DNA from: Rhodoplanes serenus
GTDB lineage: Bacteria > Pseudomonadota > Alphaproteobacteria > Rhizobiales > Xanthobacteraceae
Direction of reading: 5' to 3'
DNA: 64,000 nt
Assembly: GCA_009720755.1 (NCBI GenBank)
Contig: WNKV01000011.1
Location: 124,001 to 188,000, forward strand
Part shown: piece after piece, positions 1-7,454 of the stretch
How the letters are laid out: each line of letters begins with the position of its first letter
How positions within the stretch are numbered: the first letter of the stretch is position 1
Program-made: the position numbers and the translations under genes
Notes under the pieces: generated by a model
Told to the model about the DNA's origin: nothing
Seen by the model: only the letters and a program-made list of their open reading frames with translations
Databases searched by the model: none

Positions 1-1
1 G

Positions 2-577
2 CAGGTCGTCGACCAGCGGCAGAACCGCTACGACGCGGCCAGCGCCGGCCTGCGCGCCGCCATGGCGCAGCGCGAGCAGGCCGAGTACGCCATCCAGGTG
101 GCGGAAGCCGACGTGGCGCGCTTCCAGGCCGTTCTGGTCGACATGGTGCTGGTGTCGCCGCGCAGCGGCCGTGTGCAGTATCGCCTCGCCCGCGCCGGCG
201 AGGTGGTGGCGGCCGGCCAGCGGGTGCTGACCATCCTGGATCTCGCCGACGTCTATCTCACGCTCTATCTGCCGGCCGACGACGCCGGCAAGCTGGCGCT
301 GGGTGACGAGGCTCGCATCGTCGCCGATCCGATCCCCGAATACGTGATCCCGGCCACGATCAGCTTCGTCGCCACCGAGGCGCAGTTCACGCCGAAGAGC
401 GTCGAGACCGCCGAGGAGCGCGAGAAGCTGATGTTCCGCGTCAAGCTCCAGATCGATCCCGAGGTGCTGAGCCGCTGGCACCGCTACGTGAAGACCGGCG
501 TGCGCGGCATCGGCTTCGTCCGCACCAGCCCGGCGGCGGCCTGGCCGAAGGATCTCGAGGTCAAGCTGCCGAAATGA
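2..577 (+). CDS. HlyD-family membrane fusion protein (3' part only)
   Basis: This is the C-terminal part of a periplasmic adaptor (HlyD/MFP family) that links an inner-membrane ABC exporter to an outer-membrane channel. The reading frame is open from the first bases of the window, so the start and the N-terminal membrane anchor lie outside. What remains begins in a coiled-coil-like segment (repeated Ala/Gln/Glu), then shows the lipoyl-type half motif around SPRSGRVQYRLARAGEVV and the beta-barrel region with VYLTLYLPADDA. Its stop overlaps the start of the next gene by 4 bases (ATGA). The order adaptor / RbbA-like ATPase-permease / permease matches the yhiI-rbbA-yhhJ arrangement of Escherichia coli. 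The exported substrate cannot be read from the sequence. Confidence 0.9.
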   Translation, partial: QVVDQRQNRYDAASAGLRAAMAQREQAEYAIQVAEADVARFQAVLVDMVLVSPRSGRVQYRLARAGEVVAAGQRVLTILDLADVYLTLYLPADDAGKLALGDEARIVADPIPEYVIPATISFVATEAQFTPKSVETAEEREKLMFRVKLQIDPEVLSRWHRYVKTGVRGIGFVRTSPAAAWPKDLEVKLPK

Positions 578-3324
578 GCGAGACCGTCGTCGCCCGTCTC
601 ACCGGCATGTCGCACCGTTACGGCGCGACCGTCGCGCTCGACGCCGTCGATCTCGCGGTGCCGGCCGGCCGCATGGTCGGCGTGATCGGCCCCGATGGCG
701 TCGGCAAGTCGACGCTGCTCGGGCTGGTCGCCGGCGTGCGCCGTCTCCAGCAGGGCGAGGTGCAGGTGCTCGGCGGCGACATGGCGGATGCCGAGCAGCG
801 GCGCACGCGCTGCGCCCGCATCGCCTACATGCCGCAGGGGCTCGGCCGCAATCTCTACCCGACGCTGAGCGTGTTCGAGAACATCGACTTCTTCGGCCGC
901 CTGTTCGGCCAGGGCGCGGCCGAGCGCCGCGCCCGCATCGACGTGCTCGCTCGCGCCACCGGGCTCGACCCGTTCCTGGCGCGGCCGGCCGGCAAGCTCT
1001 CCGGCGGCATGAAGCAGAAGCTCGGCCTGTGCTGCGCCCTGATGCACGACCCCGATCTCCTGGTGCTCGACGAGCCGACCACCGGGGTCGATCCGCTGTC
1101 GCGCCGCCAGTTCTGGGATCTGATCGGCTCGATCCGGGCCGGCCGGCCGCAGATGAGCGTGATCGTCGCCACCGCCTACATGGAGGAGGCCGAACGCTTC
1201 GACTGGCTCGCCGCCATGGACGACGGCCGGGTGATCGCCCGCGGCACCCCGGCCGAGGTGCTGGCGCAGGCCGGCCGAGCCTCGCTCGAAGCTGCCTTCA
1301 TCGCGCTCTTGCCGGAGGCGAAGCGCGCCCGCCACCAGCCCGTCACGGTGCGGCCGCGGCCCGACACCGACGACGCGACGCCCGCCATCGTGGCCGAGGG
1401 CCTGACCCGGCGGTTCGGCAGCTTCGTCGCCGTCGACCATGTCAGCTTCCGGATCGGTCGCGGCGAGATCTTCGGCTTCCTCGGCTCCAACGGCTGCGGC
1501 AAGACCACTACGATGAAGATGCTGACCGGCCTGCTTCCGGCGAGCGACGGCCGGGCCGCGCTGTTCGGCATGCCGGTCGAGGGCGGCGGCATCGAGCTGC
1601 GTCGCAATGTCGGCTACATGTCGCAGGCGTTCTCGCTCTACGGCGAGCTGACGGTGCGCCAGAACCTCGACCTGCACGCCCGGCTCTACCATCTGCCGGC
1701 CGACGAGATCGGCAGCCGCATCGCCGAGCTTCTGGCGCGCTACGATCTCGCCGACGTCGCCGACGCCCACCCCGATTCGCTGCCGCTCGGCATCAAGCAG
1801 CGGCTCCAGCTCGCCGTCGCGGTGCTGCACCGGCCGGCGATCCTGATTCTCGACGAGCCGACCTCGGGGGTCGACCCGATCGCCCGCGATGCCTTCTGGC
1901 GCACGCTGATCGATCTCTCCCGGGACGAGGGCGTCACCATCTTTCTGTCCACCCACTTCATGAACGAGGCGGAGCGCTGCGACCGCGTCTCGCTGATGCA
2001 TGCGGGCAAAGTGCTGGCGGTCGGCGCGCCGGCGGCCCTCGCCCGCGAGCGCGGCACCGCCTCGCTGGAGGACGCCTTCGTGTCGTGGCTCGCCGAAGCG
2101 GGCGGAGAGCCGGCGCCGAAGGCCGCGCCCGTGGCGAGCGAGGCGGAGACGGCGGCACCGGCTCCGTCGTCCGCTCCCGCGCCGGCGGCGCCGCGGCGGT
2201 TCGATCCGGGGCGGCTGTGGGCTTATGCGCGGCGCGAGGCGATGGAGCTGCTGCGCGATCCGATCCGGCTGGTGTTCGCCTTCCTCGGCCCGCTGGTGCT
2301 GCTGCTCGCCTTCGGTTACGGCATCTCGTTCGACGTCGAGAACCTGAGATTCGCCGCCTTCGACCAGGACCGCACGCCGGAGAGCCGCGCCCTGCTGGAG
2401 AGCTTCTCGGGCTCGCGCTACTTCTCGGAGGCGCCGCCGGTCACGACGGCGACCGAGATGGAGGACCGCTTCCGCCGCGGCGACGTCACCCTCGTGGTGG
2501 AGATCCCCCCGGGGTTCGGCCGAGCGCTCCAGGAAAGCCGGCGGCCCGAGATCGCCGTGTGGATCGACGGCGCCATGCCGTTCCGCGGCGAGACCACGCG
2601 CAGCTACGTGGCGGGCCTCGCCCAGAGCTACATCCGCGACCGCACCCTCGAACGCCTCGGCCCCAACGCGGCCGCCGCGACGGTCGAGATCGAGACGCGC
2701 TTCCGCTACAATCAGGCGTTCAAGAGCGTCGTCGCCATGGTGCCGAGCATCATCGTGCTGATGCTGATCCTCATCCCCGCCATCATGTCGGCGGTCGCTG
2801 TGGTGCGCGAGAAGGAGACCGGGTCGATCGCCAACTTCCAGGCGACCCCGACCAGCGCGGTCGAGTTCCTGGTCGGCAAGCAGCTCCCCTATGTGGCCGT
2901 CGCCATGGCGAGCTTCGCGGCGCTGGCGCTGGTCTCGGCCCTCGTGTTCGGTGTCACCGTGCACGGCTCGGCCGCGACGCTCACACTCGGCACGCTGCTC
3001 TATGTGTTCGCCACCACCGGCTTCGGTCAGCTCGTGTCGAGCTTCACCCGCACCCAGGTGGCGGCGGTGTTCGCCACCGCCATCATCGCCGTGGTGCCGG
3101 CCGTCAACTTCTCCGGCCTCCTGGTGCCGGTGGCCTCGCTGTCGGGCGGCGCCCGGGTGCTGGGGCTCGGCTTTCCGGCGGCGTGGTATCAGCCGGTCAG
3201 CGTCGGCACCTTCGCCAAGGGGCTCGGACTCGCCGACCTGTGGCCGAACCTGATGGTGCTCGCCGCCTTCGCGCTGCTCTATCTGGCGGCGGCCCGGCTG
3301 GTGCTGCGCAAGCAGGAGAGCTGA
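574..3324 (+). CDS. RbbA-like ABC transporter, two ATPase domains fused to a permease
   Basis: A 916-residue inner-membrane protein carrying two ATP-binding domains and one ABC-2 permease domain. NBD1 has Walker A GPDGVGKST near residue 40, signature LSGGMKQ near 142 and Walker B LLVLDEPTTG near 163. NBD2 has Walker A GSNGCGKTTT near 306, a degenerate signature LPLGIKQ near 402, and Walker B LILDEPTSG near 424. A Pro/Ala linker (about 510-545) leads to the C-terminal permease with a hydrophobic anchor near 565, a large extracytoplasmic loop, and about five closely spaced helices from 720 on. Length and order match E. coli RbbA (about 911 residues). Family members have been linked to ribosome binding or drug export; the neighbours favour export here. 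Confidence 0.9.
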   Translation: MSETVVARLTGMSHRYGATVALDAVDLAVPAGRMVGVIGPDGVGKSTLLGLVAGVRRLQQGEVQVLGGDMADAEQRRTRCARIAYMPQGLGRNLYPTLSVFENIDFFGRLFGQGAAERRARIDVLARATGLDPFLARPAGKLSGGMKQKLGLCCALMHDPDLLVLDEPTTGVDPLSRRQFWDLIGSIRAGRPQMSVIVATAYMEEAERFDWLAAMDDGRVIARGTPAEVLAQAGRASLEAAFIALLPEAKRARHQPVTVRPRPDTDDATPAIVAEGLTRRFGSFVAVDHVSFRIGRGEIFGFLGSNGCGKTTTMKMLTGLLPASDGRAALFGMPVEGGGIELRRNVGYMSQAFSLYGELTVRQNLDLHARLYHLPADEIGSRIAELLARYDLADVADAHPDSLPLGIKQRLQLAVAVLHRPAILILDEPTSGVDPIARDAFWRTLIDLSRDEGVTIFLSTHFMNEAERCDRVSLMHAGKVLAVGAPAALARERGTASLEDAFVSWLAEAGGEPAPKAAPVASEAETAAPAPSSAPAPAAPRRFDPGRLWAYARREAMELLRDPIRLVFAFLGPLVLLLAFGYGISFDVENLRFAAFDQDRTPESRALLESFSGSRYFSEAPPVTTATEMEDRFRRGDVTLVVEIPPGFGRALQESRRPEIAVWIDGAMPFRGETTRSYVAGLAQSYIRDRTLERLGPNAAAATVEIETRFRYNQAFKSVVAMVPSIIVLMLILIPAIMSAVAVVREKETGSIANFQATPTSAVEFLVGKQLPYVAVAMASFAALALVSALVFGVTVHGSAATLTLGTLLYVFATTGFGQLVSSFTRTQVAAVFATAIIAVVPAVNFSGLLVPVASLSGGARVLGLGFPAAWYQPVSVGTFAKGLGLADLWPNLMVLAAFALLYLAAARLVLRKQES

Positions 3325-3325
3325 G

Positions 3326-4513
3326 ATGGCCGATCCTGCCCCGGCGGACGATCCACCGCTGCGCGGCTCGACGTCGCTGCGCGGCCTGCGGGTGCGGCTC
3401 GCCAATCTGGCGCGCCTCACCATCAAGGAGCTGCGCAGCATCCGGGCCGATCCGGTGATGCTGCTGCTCGTCGTCTATGCCTTCACCATCAACATCTACA
3501 CGGTGGCGACCGGCGCCTCGATCGAGGCCACCAATCTCGCCGTCGCCATCGTCGACGAGGATCGCTCGCCGCTGTCGCGCCGCATCGCCGATGGGCTGAC
3601 GCCGCCGCTGTTCCGGCCGGCCACGGTCATCGGCGCGGCCGAGATCGATCCGGCCATGGATGCCGGGCGCTTCGTCTTCGTCATCGAGATCCCGCCGCGC
3701 TTCGAGGCCGACGTGCGGGCCGGCCGGCGCACCGCCGTGCAGATCGATGTCGACGCCACCGCCATCACCCAGGCCGGCAACGGCACCGCCTATATCCGCA
3801 CCATCGTGGCCGACCAGATCGCCGAGACCAAGGCGGGCCGGGAGGATGGTGCCGCCGCGCCGATCGACGTGGTGGTGCGGGCACGCTCCAACCCGAACCT
3901 CAAGTCGAGCTGGTTCACCTCGGTGATGCAGGTGATCAACAGCATCACCATGCTGACCGTCATTCTCACCGGCGCGGCGCTGATCCGCGAGCGCGAGCAG
4001 GGCACCGTCGAGCACCTTCTGGTGATGCCGGTGGTGCCGTCCGAGATCATGCTGTCGAAGATCCTGGCGAACGGCTTCGTCACTTTGGCGGCCGCCGGCC
4101 TGTCGCTCGTCGTCGTGGTCGGCTGGTGGCTCGGCGTGCCGCTCGGCGGCTCGCTCGCGCTGTTCCTGGCCGGTGCCGCCGTCTATGTGTTCACCAGCGG
4201 GGCGCTCGGCATCCTGCTCGGCACCGTCGCCAACACCATGGGGCAGTACGGGCTGCTCGCCATCCCGGTGCTGCTGGTGACGCAGCTTCTGTCGGGCAGC
4301 GCGACGCCGCTGGAGAGCATGCCGGCGTGGCTCCGCATCGTGATGATGACGGTGAGCCCGACGCCGCATTTCGTGCTGTTCGCGCAAGGGGTGCTGTATC
4401 GCGGCGCCGGCCTCGGCGTGGTGTGGCCGTCGCTCCTCGCCATGGCGGCGATCGGCGCCGTCTATCTCGGTGTCGCGCTGCGCCGCTTCCGCCGCGTCGT
4501 GTTCGGCGGCTGA
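3326..4513 (+). CDS. ABC-2 type permease (YhhJ-like)
   Basis: A 395-residue inner-membrane permease beginning two bases after the stop of the RbbA-like gene, so the two are almost certainly co-translated. It has an N-terminal hydrophobic segment (VMLLLVVYAFTINIYT, about residues 47-62), a long periplasmic loop, then five or six helices from about residue 205. The segment REREQGTVEHLLVMP is the conserved cytoplasmic elbow of ABC-2 permeases. It most likely pairs with the permease half of the upstream protein to form the export channel served by the HlyD-like adaptor. It meets the next operon tail to tail at 4536. Confidence 0.88.
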   Translation: MADPAPADDPPLRGSTSLRGLRVRLANLARLTIKELRSIRADPVMLLLVVYAFTINIYTVATGASIEATNLAVAIVDEDRSPLSRRIADGLTPPLFRPATVIGAAEIDPAMDAGRFVFVIEIPPRFEADVRAGRRTAVQIDVDATAITQAGNGTAYIRTIVADQIAETKAGREDGAAAPIDVVVRARSNPNLKSSWFTSVMQVINSITMLTVILTGAALIREREQGTVEHLLVMPVVPSEIMLSKILANGFVTLAAAGLSLVVVVGWWLGVPLGGSLALFLAGAAVYVFTSGALGILLGTVANTMGQYGLLAIPVLLVTQLLSGSATPLESMPAWLRIVMMTVSPTPHFVLFAQGVLYRGAGLGVVWPSLLAMAAIGAVYLGVALRRFRRVVFGG

Positions 4514-4535
4514 GCCGCGCCGCCGGCGTCGCCGC

Positions 4536-5318
4536 TCACCACCACAGGGCCGCACCGGCCTCGGCCGGGCGGGCGCCGCCGCGGCCCTCGCGGGCATCGT
4601 CGAGCGCGGCGAGCACGCGGCGCTTGGCGGCGTCCCAGGCGGCCGAGTCGCGGTCGCGCGGGCGCGGCAGCTCCACCGCGATCTCGGCGGCGACACGCCC
4701 GGGCCGCGGCCGCATCACCACGATGCGGTCGGCCAGCGCGATCGCCTCGTCGACGTCGTGGGTGACCACCACGAGCGTCGGCTCGGCGTCGTGCCAGAGA
4801 TCGAGCAGATGGTCCTGGAGGTCGGCGCGCGTGAAGGCGTCCAGCGCCGAGAACGGCTCGTCGAGCAGCAGCACCTCGGGCCGGCCGACGAGCGCGCGGG
4901 CGAGCGCCACCCGCTGGGCCTGGCCGCCGGACAATTCGCGCGGCCACACGCCGGCCTTGTCGGCGAGGCCGACGCGGGCGAGCTGGGCGGCGACGCGGTC
5001 GCGCCGCTCGCCGGAGGGCAGGGCCGCAAGCCCGAAGCCGACATTGTCGGCGACGGTGAGCCACGGCAGCAGCCGCGGCTCCTGGAACACCATGCCGATC
5101 TTCTCGTGCGGCGCCGCGATCGCCTCGCCGTCGAGCCGCACCGTCCCGTCGGTCGGCCGGTCGAGCCCGGAGACCAGTCGCAGCAGGGTCGACTTGCCGC
5201 AGCCGGAGCCGCCGACCACCGCGACGATCTCGCCGAGCGGCAGGGCGAGCGACACCGCGTCGAGCGCCCGCACGCCGTTGGCGTAGGTCTTGCCGAGCTG
5301 GTCGAGCACCAGCATCAC
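4536..5318 (-). CDS. ABC importer ATPase, nitrate/sulfonate/taurine family
   Basis: A 260-residue ATPase of the SsuB/TauB/NrtD type that powers import of small organic anions. Visible motifs are Walker A GGSGCGKST (about residues 36-44), Q-loop VFQEPRLLPW, signature LSGGQAQR and Walker B VLLLDEPFSALDAFTR, followed by the switch histidine in VVVTHDVDEA. The start ATG overlaps the stop of the upstream permease gene by 4 bases. The three genes from 7191 down to 4536 form one operon of binding protein, permease and ATPase. Similarity alone does not separate sulfonate, taurine and other substrates. Confidence 0.9.
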   Translation of the reverse strand: MMLVLDQLGKTYANGVRALDAVSLALPLGEIVAVVGGSGCGKSTLLRLVSGLDRPTDGTVRLDGEAIAAPHEKIGMVFQEPRLLPWLTVADNVGFGLAALPSGERRDRVAAQLARVGLADKAGVWPRELSGGQAQRVALARALVGRPEVLLLDEPFSALDAFTRADLQDHLLDLWHDAEPTLVVVTHDVDEAIALADRIVVMRPRPGRVAAEIAVELPRPRDRDSAAWDAAKRRVLAALDDAREGRGGARPAEAGAALWW

Positions 5319-6166
5319 GTCGCCTCCTGATGCGCCACCACGTCCTGCCAGCGCAGGAACGGCGCCGTCGCGGCGACCAGAAGCCAGTCGGTGGTCTTGC
5401 CGAGGATCGCGAAGGCCACGATGGCGGCGACGATCTGGGCCGGCTTGCCGAGCTGCTGGCCGTCAACCAGCAGATAGCCGAGCCCTTCGCCCGCCCCCAT
5501 GAACTCGGCCGCCACCACGAACATCCAGCCGAGGCCGAGCCCGGCGCGCAGCGCCACCACATAGGACGGCAGCACCGCGGGGAGCAGGATGCGGCGGACC
5601 ATGGCGGGTCCGGACAGGCGGAAGATGCGGCCGACCTCGACGATCTTGCGGTCGACCGCGGCGATCGCCCCGAGCACGCCGAGATAGACCGGGAAGAACA
5701 CCCCGACCGCGATGAGCGCCACCTTGGACGCCTCGAAGATGCCGAGCCACAGGATGAACAGCGGCACCCAGGCGATGGAGGGGATGGCACGCAGCGCCTG
5801 GAGGGTGGGGTCCACCAGCGTCCGCGCCAGGGTCGAGTAGCCGGCGACGGCGCCGAACAGCGTGCCGGCGAGCGCCCCGATCCCGAAGCCGGCGGCGACC
5901 CGCAGGCTGGTGGCGGCGGTGTGGCGGGCGAGCTCGCCGGTGGCGGCCAGCTCCGTGAAGGTTTCGGCGATGCGCGAGGGCGGCGGCACCAGGCGGCCGT
6001 CCGACAGGCCGGCCACGACCGCCAGCTCCCAGCCGACGGCGGCGACGACCGGGACCACGAGGCCGAGCGCGGCGGCCCGCCAACGGCGGGCGGCACCGCC
6101 CGCGCGGGCGCGCGGGCGACCGGACGCGGTGGTCTCGGTGACCGGGATGGCGGCGTCGCTGCCCAT
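5315..6166 (-). CDS. ABC importer permease (SsuC/TauC type)
   Basis: A 283-residue BPD-type permease. A charged N-terminus (about 30 residues, rich in Arg) precedes the first helix LGLVVPVVAAVGWELAVV. The EAA loop that docks the ATPase is visible as GRIFRLSGPAMVRRILLP near residue 177. The start chosen is the ATG at 6166 because the frame further upstream runs into the C-terminus of the binding-protein gene in another frame. The gap to the binding-protein stop is 32 bases, and the 3' end overlaps the ATPase gene by 4 bases. Confidence 0.88.
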   Translation of the reverse strand: MGSDAAIPVTETTASGRPRARAGGAARRWRAAALGLVVPVVAAVGWELAVVAGLSDGRLVPPPSRIAETFTELAATGELARHTAATSLRVAAGFGIGALAGTLFGAVAGYSTLARTLVDPTLQALRAIPSIAWVPLFILWLGIFEASKVALIAVGVFFPVYLGVLGAIAAVDRKIVEVGRIFRLSGPAMVRRILLPAVLPSYVVALRAGLGLGWMFVVAAEFMGAGEGLGYLLVDGQQLGKPAQIVAAIVAFAILGKTTDWLLVAATAPFLRWQDVVAHQEAT

Positions 6167-6198
6167 GCGGGCGATGGTCGCTGCCGTGATCGGCGGCG

Positions 6199-7191
6199 TC
6201 AATTGCCGGCCGGCGCCAGCCGGTCCTCGATCAGGGCGTCGACGGTCGCCTTGATGTCGATGGTGGTCGGCACGACGCCGGCCTGCTGGAGCGCGAGCCC
6301 GGCTGCCAGGATGGAGTCGCGCTGCGGCGCGCCGATGCGGTTGTGGGTCAGCTCGGTGCGCTCGCCGAGCTGCTTCTCCACCACCGCGTCGGGCAGCTTG
6401 GTGACCGCCACGAAGGTCCGCTTCAGCGCCGCCGGATCGGCGAGCGCCTGCCGGCGCGCCTCCTCGTAGACGGCGAGCACCCGCCGCACCAGCTCGGGAT
6501 GATCCTTCAGGAACGCCTCGCGGACATTGAGGATGCCCCAGGTGTTGGCCTCCGGCTTGCGGTAGAACAGCTTGGCGCCGTCCTCCACCTCGGCCTGCGC
6601 CATCATCGGATCGAGCCCGGCCCAGGCATCGACGTCGCCGCGGATCAGCGCCGTCTTGCCGTCCGGATGCTGGAGCAGCACCGGGCGGATGTCGCGCTCC
6701 GAGAGGCCGGCGTCGAGCAGGGCGCGGACCAGGAAGATGTGCGGGTCGGTGCCGCGGGTCACCGCGACGCGCTTGCCCTTCAGGTCGGCCACCGTGGCGA
6801 CCGGGCTGTCCTTGCGGGTGACGAGGGCGGTCCATTCGGGCCGTGAGTAAACGTAGATCGACTTGATCGGGTTGCCGTTGATCCGCGCCACGAGAGCGGC
6901 CGAGCCCGCCGTGGAGCCGAAGTCGATCGAGCCGGCATTGAGAAACTCCAGCGCCTTGTTGGAGCCGAGCGACTGCACCCAGCGGATCGTGATGCCGTCC
7001 TTGGCGAACTCCTTCTCCAGCAGGCCCTGGTCCTTCAGCACCAGCGAGACCGGATTGTAGGTCGCCCAGTCGAGCCGGATCTCCTTGGGCGGCTCGGCCG
7101 CCACGGCGACGCTGGGTCCGGCGACGACAGCACCGGCGGCGAGCAGGAGACCCGCGAGGGCGGCGACCACGGTACGGCGCGACGACAGCAT
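6199..7191 (-). CDS. Periplasmic substrate-binding protein, aliphatic sulfonate type
   Basis: A 330-residue secreted binding protein, the first gene of the importer operon. The start at 7191 gives a clean Sec signal peptide: MLSSRR, a hydrophobic core LAGLLLAAGAVVAG, and an Ala-rich cleavage region ending near AVAAEP. The mature part begins KEIRLDWATYNPVSLVLKD and contains SIDFGSTAGSAALVARINGNP, typical of the SsuA/TauA family where the ligand anion is held between the two lobes. An ATG further upstream (7374) exists but would destroy the signal peptide. Sulfonate is a family-based guess. Confidence 0.87.
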   Translation of the reverse strand: MLSSRRTVVAALAGLLLAAGAVVAGPSVAVAAEPPKEIRLDWATYNPVSLVLKDQGLLEKEFAKDGITIRWVQSLGSNKALEFLNAGSIDFGSTAGSAALVARINGNPIKSIYVYSRPEWTALVTRKDSPVATVADLKGKRVAVTRGTDPHIFLVRALLDAGLSERDIRPVLLQHPDGKTALIRGDVDAWAGLDPMMAQAEVEDGAKLFYRKPEANTWGILNVREAFLKDHPELVRRVLAVYEEARRQALADPAALKRTFVAVTKLPDAVVEKQLGERTELTHNRIGAPQRDSILAAGLALQQAGVVPTTIDIKATVDALIEDRLAPAGN

Positions 7192-7454
7192 GCGACTCTC
7201 CGCTGATCGGGATCGGTCGGCCGGGAAGCCGGGTCGACCAAAGGACGGTGTATCGGTCAGCCGTCCGTCGCCGCCTGCGATGAAGCAACGGACCCCGCGG
7301 GGGCGCCGGGACGGTGGCGCCATGCGGGGCCGCGGGCGCCCCGCAACCGTCGCCCAGACCGAAGCGTCGGTCAATATGACAGGAGTTACTTGTATTTAGG
7401 CATCGAGAGCAGGATTTTCTCCGGTCCCGACGGAGCACAGCAGGGCGTTCTTCG
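7192..7454. other. Divergent intergenic region between ABC importer and glnD
   Basis: About 260 bases separate the start of the sulfonate-type importer (minus) from glnD (plus), so promoters for both must lie here. I see no convincing palindrome, riboswitch or RNA gene in it. A locally AT-richer patch around 7372-7410 could hold the glnD promoter. Confidence 0.3.

Noticed and set aside
484..3441. Very long minus-strand open frame (about 985 codons) opposite the RbbA-like gene
   Set aside because: It is a mirror of the plus-strand ABC gene. It is dominated by Arg/His/Gly/Glu with no domain, as expected for the antisense frame of high-GC coding DNA.
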